Shown here piece by piece: positions 1 through 8,082 of a stretch of 64,000 nucleotides of DNA. How positions within the stretch are numbered: the first letter of the stretch is position 1; the number at the start of each line of letters is the position of its first letter. The stretch spans positions 62,001-126,000 of the forward strand of contig NZ_BOOA01000015.1 in NCBI RefSeq assembly GCF_016862995.1, written 5' to 3'. Position numbers and translations under genes: made by a program. The notes under the pieces are model-generated. The model saw only the letters and a program-made list of their open reading frames with translations. It had not been told where the DNA came from and did no database searches. Source of the stretch: Acrocarpospora phusangensis (GTDB lineage Bacteria > Actinomycetota > Actinomycetes > Streptosporangiales > Streptosporangiaceae).

Positions 1-80
1 AATGGCCGGTCCTCGCCGCGCGTCTAAGGTCGATCAGCGGCCGTCGCTTTTGCTGGATGCTTTCCGTCCTCGGATGTGTC

Positions 81-818
81 TCAGCCCAGGAAGGCCACCG
101 GCAAGGTGATCTCTGATCGGACCAGTAAGTACCCGCCGTACCCGAGGGCCGCCACGGATACCAGGAAGAACAGGAGGACCCAGAAGGTGCCGGGGATTCG
201 GGTCAGGCGGGCTAGTTGGTCGGCGTCCGAGTCGGGGGCGCGGCCGCGGCGGCGTTTGCCCTGGAGTTCCAGGATCGGGCGTACGCCACCGAGCATGAGA
301 AACCATGCCGACCCATACGCGATGACTCCCTGGACGTCGGGAGGCGCGAACCAGGACACCGCGAAGACGGCGCCGCCGACGGCCAGTAGGGACACCACGC
401 CGAACGCGTTGCGGATGAGGAGGAGCATGCAGGCGAGCAACGCCAGCACGCCCCACAGGAGCAACGTCACGTAGCCGGCCGCGGTGAGCCAGGCCGCGCC
501 GACGCCGACGAGGGACGGCGCCACGTACCCCGCCGCCGCGGTAATGATCATTCCGGGGCCGGTCGGGTTGCCCTTTGTCAGGGTCACGCCAGACGTGTCC
601 GAATGCAGCCGGATGCCGCGGAGCTTGCGGCGGGTGAGGACGGCCGCCAGCGCGTGCCCGCCCTCATGGGCGATCGTGATCAGCCCGCGCGAGACATGCC
701 AGGACGGCCGGTAGCCTACGATGACCAGCGCGACCAGCCCGGACACCCCGATCAGCCACAAGGGGGGCGCGGCCTGGGTCGAGATCAGCTGGTTCCACAA
801 CGCCTCCAGCGTGGCCAC
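81..818 (-). CDS. M50-family-like membrane metallopeptidase
   Basis: This 245-residue protein is probably a membrane-embedded zinc peptidase of the M50B-like group. HEGGH at residues 51-55 fits the HExxH zinc site, and it lies at the end of the first hydrophobic stretch, as in intramembrane proteases. Further hydrophobic segments follow at about residues 85-105, 115-150, 155-180 and 218-238. A basic loop (GKRRRGR) near residue 190 is probably cytosolic. The GTG at 818 is the only usable start, because an in-frame stop lies six codons upstream. It diverges from corA across a 90-bp gap that holds an inverted repeat. No PDZ domain is visible and the substrate is unknown. Confidence 0.8.
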   Translation of the reverse strand: MATLEALWNQLISTQAAPPLWLIGVSGLVALVIVGYRPSWHVSRGLITIAHEGGHALAAVLTRRKLRGIRLHSDTSGVTLTKGNPTGPGMIITAAAGYVAPSLVGVGAAWLTAAGYVTLLLWGVLALLACMLLLIRNAFGVVSLLAVGGAVFAVSWFAPPDVQGVIAYGSAWFLMLGGVRPILELQGKRRRGRAPDSDADQLARLTRIPGTFWVLLFFLVSVAALGYGGYLLVRSEITLPVAFLG

Positions 819-855
819 CTCCCGGAAAGCGAAACTTCATCGGCGATCATTGTTC

Positions 856-881
856 CGTATGCCGAACACCATCGGTATACG
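856..881. promoter_or_regulatory. Inverted repeat in the M50/corA divergent promoter
   Basis: The arms CGTATGCCGA and TCGGTATACG pair at 9 of 10 positions around a 6-bp spacer. The element covers the expected -35 area of corA, whose likely -10 box TAACGT is at 897-902, six bases before the GTG start. Size and symmetry suit a dimeric repressor that could control both divergent genes. No regulator gene is adjacent, so the protein that binds it is unknown. Confidence 0.5.
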
Positions 882-908
882 TCACCATTTCGGGGATAAC
901 GTCAACAT

Positions 909-2021
909 GTGGCCAGACTTCGTTTGCGTTCGTGGATGAGGCGTGAACTCGCGCCCGAGCACTCGATGGACCCCCGGGGCACGGGCGAGGAACCGGTCAA
1001 GCAGAGTGTGATCGACAACGCGATCTACCTGGACGGCCGGCGGGTCGACTCGCCCCAGTCCCTCGGCGGCGCGATCGAGTGCCTGCGCGACCGCCCCGGA
1101 TCGATGGCCTGGATCGGCCTCTACCGCCCGGAGGACGACGAGCTCATCAAGGTCGCCGAGGAGTTCTCCCTGCACGACCTCGCCATCGAGGACGCGATCG
1201 TCGCCCACCAGCGCCCCAAGGCCGACAGGTACGGCACGACCCTCTTCGTGGTGCTTCGAGCCGCCCAATACCTGGACCAACCGGAGAAGGTCGCCTTCGG
1301 AGAGCTGCACGTCTTCCTCGGCCCCGACTTCGTCATCACCGTACGGCACAGCGAGGCGCCCGACCTGGCCGTGGTCCGCCGCCGCATGGAGGCCGACCAG
1401 GAGCTCCTCCGCCAGGGCCCCCAGGCCGTGCTGTACGCGATCCTGGACGCCGTGGTCGACGGCTACGCCCCGGTCGTGGCCGGGCTCCAGAACGACATCG
1501 ACGAGATCGAGGTTCAGGTCTTCGGCGGCGACCCGGCCGCCCCCCGGCGCATCTACGCGCTCTCCCGCGAGGTCATCGAGTTCCAGCGCGCCACCACCCC
1601 GCTCATCGCCATGCTGGACGGCTTCATCGCCGCCTCCCCCAAGTACGGCGCCGACGAGGAACTCCAGCGTTACCTCCGCGACGTCGCCGACCACGCCATC
1701 ATCGTGACGGAACGGGTGGCCGGTTTCCGGCAGATGCTCCAGGACATCCTCATCGTCAACTCGACCCTGGTCAGCCAGGCCCAGAACGAGGAGATGACCA
1801 AGCTCACCGCCGCCAGCATCGCGCAGGGCGACGAGGTCAAGAAGATCTCCGCCTGGGCCGCCATCCTCTTCGCGCCCACGCTGGTCGGCACCATCTACGG
1901 CATGAACTTCGACGCCATGCCGGAGCTCCACTGGTCGTTCGGCTACCCCCTGGCCATCGTCCTGATGGGCCTGGTCTGCAGCACTCTCTACGTCGTCTTC
2001 AAACGCCGCGACTGGCTGTAA
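909..2021 (+). CDS. corA: CorA-type magnesium/cobalt channel
   Basis: This is a homopentameric inner-membrane Mg2+/Co2+ channel of the CorA family, 370 residues. The signature GMN is at residues 331-333 (YGMNF), at the end of TM1. TM2 follows (about 347-365), and the basic C-terminus KRRDWL matches CorA tails. The N-terminal 300 residues form the acidic and helical cytosolic domain. The GTG at 909 follows a TAACGT box by exactly six bases, which suggests a leaderless mRNA; ATG codons at 936 and 966 are alternative starts. A palindrome at 856-881 lies just upstream. Confidence 0.95.
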   Translation: MARLRLRSWMRRELAPEHSMDPRGTGEEPVKQSVIDNAIYLDGRRVDSPQSLGGAIECLRDRPGSMAWIGLYRPEDDELIKVAEEFSLHDLAIEDAIVAHQRPKADRYGTTLFVVLRAAQYLDQPEKVAFGELHVFLGPDFVITVRHSEAPDLAVVRRRMEADQELLRQGPQAVLYAILDAVVDGYAPVVAGLQNDIDEIEVQVFGGDPAAPRRIYALSREVIEFQRATTPLIAMLDGFIAASPKYGADEELQRYLRDVADHAIIVTERVAGFRQMLQDILIVNSTLVSQAQNEEMTKLTAASIAQGDEVKKISAWAAILFAPTLVGTIYGMNFDAMPELHWSFGYPLAIVLMGLVCSTLYVVFKRRDWL

Positions 2022-2080
2022 CCCCCGAGAACCCCAAGACCAGTCTCTTAAGACCCCGCGAAAAGGCGTTGTCATCCCAA

Positions 2081-2112
2081 ATATCTAGATATATCGTTCA
2101 CGTATCTCGATA
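2081..2112. promoter_or_regulatory. Probable PadR operator pair
   Basis: A perfect 12-bp palindrome ATATCTAGATAT (2081-2092) is followed by a second copy of its core, TATCTCGATA (2103-2112), with centres 21 bp apart (two helical turns). Both lie directly before the ribosome-binding site GAGGTGA (2116-2122) of the PadR gene. PadR proteins that control ABC exporters usually repress their own operon, so autoregulation is likely. The assignment rests on position and symmetry. Confidence 0.7.
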
Positions 2113-2126
2113 GTTGAGGTGATGTC

Positions 2127-2714
2127 ATGGAAGACAGACTGATGTGGACCGCCGGACCCCCCTTCGGCCCGCCCCACGATTTCCCGGACGGCGAGCCGTT
2201 CGAGGTCCCCCTGCCGCCCCCGCCGCACGCCGGCCCGCTCCCGGGCCCGCGCGTCCGCCGCGGCGACGTACGCCAGGCGCTGCTGCGCCTGCTCCACGAG
2301 GAGCCCCGCAACGGCTACCAGATGATCGAGGAGATCTCGCGCCGGAGCGGATCGATCTGGCGTCCCAGCCCCGGTTCCGTCTACCCCGCCCTCCAGCAGC
2401 TCGAAGACGAAGGGCTGGTCCGCGGGGAGGAGTCCGGCGGTAGCCGTACCTATCGGCTGACCGAGGAGGGGCGGCGGCGCGCCGATGCGCGGCCGGGAGC
2501 CGAGCCGTGGGACGAGGTCGCCAGGAGCATGCCGGAGGACCGGCACGAGCTGCGGCTGCTCTGGGGCCAGCTGGGGGAGGCGTTCGTGCACCTGACCCGG
2601 GTGGCGTCGGACGACCAGGTGGCGCGTACCAAGAAGTTGCTCAAGAACACCCGGCGGGAGATCTTCAGGATCCTCGCCGAGGACGGGGAGACGGAAGCGG
2701 AGGAGGGCCGATGA
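2127..2714 (+). CDS. PadR-family transcriptional regulator
   Basis: This 195-residue regulator opens the exporter operon. A Pro/Gly-rich N-terminal tail (residues 1-43) precedes a PadR winged helix at about 46-120, with the family pattern RNGYQMIEEIS, SPGSVYPALQQLEDEGLV and a YRLTEEG wing. A C-terminal helix (about 130-180) would serve dimerisation. Its TGA overlaps the ATG of the ATPase gene by 4 bp, so the two are translationally coupled. Two TATCTMGATA palindromes just upstream are probable autoregulatory operators. The inducer is unknown; such systems usually sense an exported drug. Confidence 0.92.
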   Translation: MEDRLMWTAGPPFGPPHDFPDGEPFEVPLPPPPHAGPLPGPRVRRGDVRQALLRLLHEEPRNGYQMIEEISRRSGSIWRPSPGSVYPALQQLEDEGLVRGEESGGSRTYRLTEEGRRRADARPGAEPWDEVARSMPEDRHELRLLWGQLGEAFVHLTRVASDDQVARTKKLLKNTRREIFRILAEDGETEAEEGR

Positions 2715-3682
2715 GCGCGGCCGTGGAGGTCCGGGGGCTCCGGAAGTCGTACGGGAAGGTCGAGGCCGTGAAAGGTGTCGGCTTCGAGGTCCTTCCCGGG
2801 GAGGTGTTCGGGTTCCTCGGCCCCAACGGCGCGGGCAAGACGACCACGATCAGCATGCTCTGCACCCTCGTCAACCCGACCGGCGGCACCGCCACGGTCG
2901 CCGGCCACGACGTGGTCACCGAGCGCGACGAGGTGCGCCGCAACATCGGCCTGGTCTTCCAGGACCCGACCCTGGACGGCTACCTGACCGCCGAGCAGAA
3001 CCTGCGCTTCCACGCCGAACTGTACGGCGTGCCCAAGCACCTGGTCGCCGACCGTCTCCGCCAGGTCATGGAGATGGTCGCCCTCTGGGACCGCAAGGAC
3101 AGCAAGGTGATGACCTTCTCCGGCGGCATGAAGCGCCGCCTGGAGATCGCCAGGGGGCTGCTGCACTCCCCGCGCGTCCTGTTCCTGGACGAGCCCACGG
3201 TCGGCCTGGACCCCCAGACCCGGGCCGCCATCTGGGGATACATCAACCAGCTGCGGCAGACCGAGGACATCACCATCTTCATGACGACGCACTACATGGA
3301 CGAGGCCGAGTACTGCGACCGGATCGCGATCATCGACCACGGCGAGATCGTCGTCGTCGACTCCCCCGAGGCACTCAAGGCCAGCGTCGGCAAGGACCGC
3401 GTGCAGATCCAGACGGGCGACGACCAGGCCGCCATCAAGGCCCTGCGCGAGCGGTTCGGCCTGGACGCCCAGATCCGGGAGGGCCAGGTCACCTTCGGCG
3501 TGCCCGGCGGCGAGGAGTTCGTGCCGCGCCTGTTCGCTGAGCTCGGCCTGCCGATCCGCTCGGTGAGCGTCTCCCGCCCCTCCCTCGACGACGTCTTCAT
3601 GGAGTACACCGGCTCGACCATCAGGGACGCCGAGTCCGAGGGCTCCAAGAACCAGTGGATGAAAGTGATGGCCCGCCGATGA
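2711..3682 (+). CDS. ABC-2 exporter ATP-binding protein (DrrA-like)
   Basis: This is the ATPase subunit of a drug or lipid exporter, 323 residues. Walker A is GPNGAGKT (37-44), the ABC signature FSGGM is at 136-140 and Walker B VLFLDEPT at 156-163, followed by the H-loop TTHYMDEAE. The C-terminal 80 residues form the extra domain seen in DrrA-type ATPases. The ATG at 2711 was chosen because it gives a 4-bp ATGA overlap with the PadR gene and starts right before the conserved first strand. It overlaps the permease gene in the same way. Confidence 0.95.
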   Translation: MSAAVEVRGLRKSYGKVEAVKGVGFEVLPGEVFGFLGPNGAGKTTTISMLCTLVNPTGGTATVAGHDVVTERDEVRRNIGLVFQDPTLDGYLTAEQNLRFHAELYGVPKHLVADRLRQVMEMVALWDRKDSKVMTFSGGMKRRLEIARGLLHSPRVLFLDEPTVGLDPQTRAAIWGYINQLRQTEDITIFMTTHYMDEAEYCDRIAIIDHGEIVVVDSPEALKASVGKDRVQIQTGDDQAAIKALRERFGLDAQIREGQVTFGVPGGEEFVPRLFAELGLPIRSVSVSRPSLDDVFMEYTGSTIRDAESEGSKNQWMKVMARR

Positions 3683-4536
3683 CCATGACCGACGTGGTCC
3701 GGGTGACCCTCCCGCGCGGCGGCGCGGCGCACGACGTGCGGGCGATCAAGATCGTGCTCCACCGGGAGCTGCTCCGGTTCGTCAACGACCGCACGCGGAT
3801 GCTGTCCTCGCTGGTCCAGCCCGTGCTCTGGCTGTTCGTGCTGGGCACGGGGATCGGCTCGCTGGTGCGCGACTCCATCCCCGGGATCGACTTCCGCACG
3901 TTCATGTTCCCCGGCATGATCGCGATGACCGTGATCACCACCGGCATGTTCTCGGCGGCCTCGATCGTGTGGGACCGCGAGTTCGGATTCCTCCGCGAGA
4001 TGCTGGTCGCGCCCGTCAGCCGGGGCTCGATCGTGCTCGGCAAGTGCCTGGGCGGCGCGTTCGTGGCCACCGCGCAGGGCGTGATCATCCTGGCCCTGGC
4101 CGGGGTGGTCGGCGTGCCGTACGCGCCTGGGCTGCTGCTCACCCTGCTCGGCGAGATGTTCCTCGCGGCGTTCACGATCACCGCGTTCGGCACGCTGCTG
4201 GCGGCCCGGATGAAGTCCATGCAGTCGTTCTTCGGCGTGATGCAGATGGCGATCATGCCGATGGTGTTCCTGTCGGGGGCCATGTTCCCGCTGGCCAACC
4301 TGCCGTCCTGGCTGCACGTGCTGACCACGGTGAACCCGCTGACCTACGCGGTCGATCCGATGCGGCACGCCGTGTTCGCCCACCTGAACGTGCCGCCGCA
4401 GGTGGACGCGGCGCTCAATCCGGGCATCGTGTGGTTCGGGTGGCGGCTTCCGATCGGGCTGGAGCTGGGCGTCGTGACCGCTCTGGCGCTGATCCTGCTG
4501 GGTGTCGCGATCTCCCAGTTCAAGCGGGCCGAATAG
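3679..4536 (+). CDS. ABC-2 exporter permease (DrrB-like)
   Basis: This is the membrane partner of the preceding ATPase, 285 residues with about six transmembrane segments and the ABC-2 layout. A cytosolic N-terminal stretch leads to the segment around LVQPVLWLFVLGTGI. A WDREFGFLREMLVAPVSR coupling loop follows, and the C-terminal half holds the NPLTYAVDPMRH motif. It starts at an ATGA overlap with the ATPase stop and ends the operon, 4 bp before a strong hairpin. The substrate cannot be read from sequence; DrrAB relatives export anthracyclines or lipids. Confidence 0.94.
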   Translation: MTMTDVVRVTLPRGGAAHDVRAIKIVLHRELLRFVNDRTRMLSSLVQPVLWLFVLGTGIGSLVRDSIPGIDFRTFMFPGMIAMTVITTGMFSAASIVWDREFGFLREMLVAPVSRGSIVLGKCLGGAFVATAQGVIILALAGVVGVPYAPGLLLTLLGEMFLAAFTITAFGTLLAARMKSMQSFFGVMQMAIMPMVFLSGAMFPLANLPSWLHVLTTVNPLTYAVDPMRHAVFAHLNVPPQVDAALNPGIVWFGWRLPIGLELGVVTALALILLGVAISQFKRAE

Positions 4537-4539
4537 GAA

Positions 4540-4568
4540 ACAGCCCGGGGCTGGGAGCCCCGGGCTGT
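4540..4568. terminator. Bidirectional terminator hairpin
   Basis: A perfect 13-bp stem (ACAGCCCGGGGCT paired with AGCCCCGGGCTGT) closes a GGG loop between two convergent genes. There is no long T-run, which is usual for actinobacterial terminators. It probably ends both the exporter operon and the opposing secreted-protein gene. Confidence 0.85.
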
Positions 4569-4585
4569 CCGTCGAACAATGAGAT

Positions 4586-5644
4586 TTACCGCTTCACGCG
4601 CACGTGGTCGCGCACGCTGGAGGACGGGTCCACGTCCCGGTCACCGGAGAAGACGGCCTTCCAGTAGCCGGACTTGGTGGCCTTGGTCTTCGTGTAGAAC
4701 GCGCCGGAGCCGTTGGCCCAGGTGGTCTTCACGTACTTCCAGGAGCCGAACTTGGTCTTGAACCAGATCGTCACCTTGCCGTCGTAGCCGTCCCAGCTCC
4801 AGCCGTCCTTCACCTGGAGAAGGCCGCGCAGGTACACGTACTTGCCGTACTTGACCGGCTCGGGGGAGGCGTTGAACTTGATGATGCGGCTGTCCAGGTC
4901 GGGCTTGGGCGCCGGCGGGCGGGGCTTGTGCCGGACGTCGACCTGGTCGCTGTCACTCGTGCTCGGGTGGAACTTGTTGCTGACGCCTTCGTACTCGGCG
5001 CGCCACCAGCCCGACTTGAAGACCTTGACCCGCTCGGAGAAGAAGCCCCGGTGGTCGGTGCGGTCCCAGGCGATGCGCTTGTACGTGGAGCTGCCCCGCT
5101 CCTTGAAGGTGATCCAGACGCCCTGGTCAGCCAGGCCCTTGAAGCCGGCGAGGCTGTTCGCCAGCAGCTGGCCCCGCAGGTTCAGGTACTGACCGGCCTC
5201 GATCGGCTCGGGGAAGGCGCTGAAGCCGCGGATGTCGGTCTCCCAGACCTGGATGACCTTGAACTCGCGGGTCTCCTTGGTCACCTCGTTGCCGCTGGCG
5301 GCGGTGATCAGGAGCTTCCAGTCGCCTTCGGCGGACTGACGGGTGAAGTCCGCCGTGCCGCGCCATTTGGTGCTGTTGTCGGAGGAGGTCAGCGAGACCG
5401 ACGTCGGGTTCCCACCCGGCGCCTGGATCGCGGCCGAGACCTTGCTGGCGTCGGCGAACTGCGTGCCGAAGCTGAAGGTCGCGGTGACCGCGGTGCTGCT
5501 GGTGACCACCACCGGGCTCGGGTTGACGGCGATGTCCTTGATGACCGGTTTCGCCACGGGCGTGGCGTTGGCCGCGGGAGCGACGACCAAGGTCGCCGTA
5601 CCCATGGCGGCCGCGATCAGCACGGCGCTGATGCGTCTCAACAT
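4586..5644 (-). CDS. Secreted protein with duplicated beta-rich domains
   Basis: A Sec signal peptide (LRRISAVLIAAAMGTATLVV, cut after ANA near residue 27) leads a 352-residue exported protein of unknown function. The first domain (about 30-130) looks like an Ig-type fold with a CalX-like NPSPVVV start. Two further domains are duplicates. Each begins F-x-A-x-PEP-x3-G-x-Y-x2-LRG (near residues 140 and 255) and ends KSGWWRAEY or KSGYWKAVFSG. The tail is basic (VRVKR). Such modules bind cell-wall or extracellular ligands in other actinobacteria, but no catalytic residues are evident. Confidence 0.8.
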   Translation of the reverse strand: MLRRISAVLIAAAMGTATLVVAPAANATPVAKPVIKDIAVNPSPVVVTSSTAVTATFSFGTQFADASKVSAAIQAPGGNPTSVSLTSSDNSTKWRGTADFTRQSAEGDWKLLITAASGNEVTKETREFKVIQVWETDIRGFSAFPEPIEAGQYLNLRGQLLANSLAGFKGLADQGVWITFKERGSSTYKRIAWDRTDHRGFFSERVKVFKSGWWRAEYEGVSNKFHPSTSDSDQVDVRHKPRPPAPKPDLDSRIIKFNASPEPVKYGKYVYLRGLLQVKDGWSWDGYDGKVTIWFKTKFGSWKYVKTTWANGSGAFYTKTKATKSGYWKAVFSGDRDVDPSSSVRDHVRVKR

Positions 5645-5748
5645 GCGGGTCCTTTCTCCTACCCGTTGCTGTTGAACGCGGCGTTTGAGGGTGCCACGTC
5701 TTTTTCCTTACTAGTAGACGGTTCAAAGGGGCGGGTGGTTGGAACTCC

Positions 5749-5761
5749 TGACAAGTTGTCA
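5749..5761. promoter_or_regulatory. Perfect 13-bp palindrome in divergent promoter
   Basis: TGACAA-G-TTGTCA lies about midway in the 214-bp gap between the secreted protein gene and the E1 fusion gene. On either strand it offers a TTGTCA or TTGACA-like -35 element. It may be an operator, a promoter element or both. A likely -10 box for the E1 gene (CATAAT, 5846-5851) stands seven bases before its GTG. Confidence 0.4.
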
Positions 5762-5858
5762 TTAACTCCTGTTGAATCGGCAGCGCTCTGCAACAAGACA
5801 TCAACGGAACGAGCAAGGCTTGTGACGGAGCCCTCGTCGTGGCGACATAATCGGGCTT

Positions 5859-8066
5859 GTGGCGCGGGACACTGTTGAGACGCATTTCGCCGAAGCCGTC
5901 GGTGCTCTCCAGCCGGGCACCCCGAGGGACCCCAGCCTGCCGGTGCGGCCGGGGACCACCCTGACGGGGGCCCAGTGCAGGGAACTCTTCGAGGTCCAGC
6001 TCGGCAGCCGCCTGCTCGACATCGCCGCGCGCGAGCTGCGCGCGCAGGGGGAGGGCCACTACACGATCGGCTCGTCCGGGCACGAGGGCAACGCGGCCGT
6101 GGCGGCGGCCCTCGAACCGACCGACCCCGCCCTGCTGCACTACCGCTCCGGCGCCTTCTACCTGGCACGTTCCGCGCAGACCGGCAGGCTCCCCGAGGAA
6201 GGGCTGCGGGACGTGCTGCTCGGCCTCGCCGCGGCGACGGAGGAGCCCATCGCGGGCGGGCGGCACAAGGTGTTCGGCCACCCCGCGCTGGCCGTCATCC
6301 CGCAGACCTCCACGATCGCCAGCCACCTGCCGCGCGCGGTCGGCGTCGCCTTCGCCATCGAGCGGGCCAAGCTGCTCGGCGTGCCCGGCCGCTGGCCGGC
6401 CGACGCCATCGCGGTGTGCAGCTTCGGCGACGCGAGCGTCAACCACGCCAGCGCCCTCACCGGCTTCAACACCGCCGCGTACGGCGAGTACCGCGGCCTC
6501 CAGCTGCCCCTGCTGTTCGTCTGCGAGGACAACGGCCTGGGCATCAGCGTGCGCACCCCGCCCGGCTGGATCGAGTCCGGGCATCACCCGCTGCTGCCGT
6601 ACTTCGAGGCGGACGGCTGTGACCTGCCCGACGTGTACGACACCGCCCGCCGCGCCGCCGACCACGTCAGGGCCGGCCGTTCACCCGCCTTCCTGCGGAT
6701 CAGGACCGTACGGCTCATGGGTCACGCCGGGTCGGACGTGGAGATGTCGTATCGGACCCGCCGGGAGATCGTCGCCGACCTGGAGCTGGACCCGCTGGTC
6801 GGCACCGCCCGCCTGCTCGTCGAGGCCGGCCTGGAGACCCCCGAGACGCTGCTCGCCCGGTACGAGGCCGAGCGTGACCACGTGCTCAAACTCGCCGCCG
6901 AGTCCAGCCGGCGCCCCCGGCTGGAGTCCGCCCGCGAGGTGATGGAGCCGCTCGCGCCGCGCAGCCCTTCCGACGTGGCCGCGGACTCGGCGCGGGTGCC
7001 CCCGGCGCGGAAGCAGGTGTTCCGCGTCCTGCCCGAGGACGAGGAGCGGCTCACCGTCGCGCAGGCCGTCAACCGTACGCTGGCCGACGCGATGGCGCTG
7101 GACCCCGGCGTGCTCGTCTTCGGCGAGGACGTGGCCCGCAAGGGCGGCGTGTACGGCGTGACCCGCGGCCTGCTCCGCCAGTTCGGCATGTCCCGGGTCT
7201 TCGACACGCTCCTCGACGAGCAGGCGATCCTGGGCCTGGCCCTCGGCGCGGGGGTGTCGGGGCTGCTGCCGGTGCCGGAGATCCAGTACCTGGCGTACCT
7301 GCACAACGCGCTGGACCAGCTCCGGGGGGAGGCGTCCTCGCTGCGGTTCTTCTCCCAGGGGGCGTACCGGAATCCGCTGGTGGTGCGGGTGCCCGGATAC
7401 GCGTACCAGAAGGGGTTCGGCGGGCACTTCCACAACGACAACTCGGTGGCGGCGCTGCGCGACATCCCCGGCCTGGTGATCGCCTCCCCGGCCCGGCCGG
7501 ACGACGCCGCCGCCATGCTGCGCACCTGCCTGGCCGCGGCCAGGACCGACGGCAGCGTCTGCGTCTTCATCGAGCCGATCGCGCTCTACCACACGAGGGA
7601 TCTGTTCGAGGACGGCGACAACGGCTGGCTGGCCAAGTACGCGCCGCCGTCCCGCTGGGCCGAGACGCACGTGCCGATCGGCCGGGCCCGCTCGTACGGC
7701 GACGGCCGCGACCTCACCATCGTCACCTTCGGCAACGGCGTGCGGATGAGCCTGCGCGCGGCCGTCAAGCTGACCAAGGACAACAAGAGCTGCCGGGTGC
7801 TGGACCTGCGCTGGCTCAACCCGCTGCCGCTGGACGACCTGCTCAGGGCGGCCGAGCTGACCGGCAAGGTGCTGGTCGCGGACGAGACGCGGCGGACCGG
7901 CGGGGTCTCCGAGGGGATCGTCACGGCGCTGGTGGACAACGGCTTCTCGGGGCCGATCAGCCGGGTGACCTCCCAGGACAGCTTCATCCCGCTGGGTGCC
8001 GCGGCCGACCACGTGCTGCTGAGCGAGCACGAGATCGAGCAGGCGGCCAGGAAGATGCTCTCCTGA
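5859..8066 (+). CDS. Fused 2-oxoacid dehydrogenase E1 (alpha-beta)
   Basis: One 735-residue chain holds both halves of a thiamine-diphosphate E1 component. The alpha part (about 40-330) carries the ThDP motif, GDAS at 190-193 with EDN at 223-225. The beta part (from about 395) carries LVFGEDVARKGGVYG with the conserved Glu423, and the transketolase C-terminal fold (VLDLRWLNPLP). Branched-chain 2-oxoacids are the likely substrates, because the convergent TetR and following operon handle leucine-type acyl-CoAs. No E2 lipoyl or E3 gene is in the window. GTG 5859 follows CATAAT by seven bases, consistent with a leaderless transcript. Confidence 0.85.
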   Translation: MARDTVETHFAEAVGALQPGTPRDPSLPVRPGTTLTGAQCRELFEVQLGSRLLDIAARELRAQGEGHYTIGSSGHEGNAAVAAALEPTDPALLHYRSGAFYLARSAQTGRLPEEGLRDVLLGLAAATEEPIAGGRHKVFGHPALAVIPQTSTIASHLPRAVGVAFAIERAKLLGVPGRWPADAIAVCSFGDASVNHASALTGFNTAAYGEYRGLQLPLLFVCEDNGLGISVRTPPGWIESGHHPLLPYFEADGCDLPDVYDTARRAADHVRAGRSPAFLRIRTVRLMGHAGSDVEMSYRTRREIVADLELDPLVGTARLLVEAGLETPETLLARYEAERDHVLKLAAESSRRPRLESAREVMEPLAPRSPSDVAADSARVPPARKQVFRVLPEDEERLTVAQAVNRTLADAMALDPGVLVFGEDVARKGGVYGVTRGLLRQFGMSRVFDTLLDEQAILGLALGAGVSGLLPVPEIQYLAYLHNALDQLRGEASSLRFFSQGAYRNPLVVRVPGYAYQKGFGGHFHNDNSVAALRDIPGLVIASPARPDDAAAMLRTCLAAARTDGSVCVFIEPIALYHTRDLFEDGDNGWLAKYAPPSRWAETHVPIGRARSYGDGRDLTIVTFGNGVRMSLRAAVKLTKDNKSCRVLDLRWLNPLPLDDLLRAAELTGKVLVADETRRTGGVSEGIVTALVDNGFSGPISRVTSQDSFIPLGAAADHVLLSEHEIEQAARKMLS

Positions 8067-8082
8067 GTTAGTCGCCGCTAAC
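8067..8082. promoter_or_regulatory. GTTAG-N6-CTAAC repeat over TetR gene end
   Basis: GTTAG-TCGCCG-CTAAC has the same 5-6-5 design as the operator-like site at 8643-8658 (GTTAA-N6-TTAAC). It overlaps the stop codon of the TetR gene and lies one base after the stop of the E1 gene. It could be a second TetR binding site at the far end of its own gene, or a short terminator stem. The shared spacing favours the operator reading. Confidence 0.4.

Noticed and set aside
882-2075. Long antisense open frames opposite corA and many other genes
   Set aside because: They mirror codon bias of the real gene on the other strand (Asp/Val/Gly- or Arg/Pro-rich) and have no family motifs.
5859-8066. The E1 fusion as a transporter, as such genes are sometimes labelled
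   Set aside because: There are no transmembrane segments, and both thiamine-diphosphate halves are clear.
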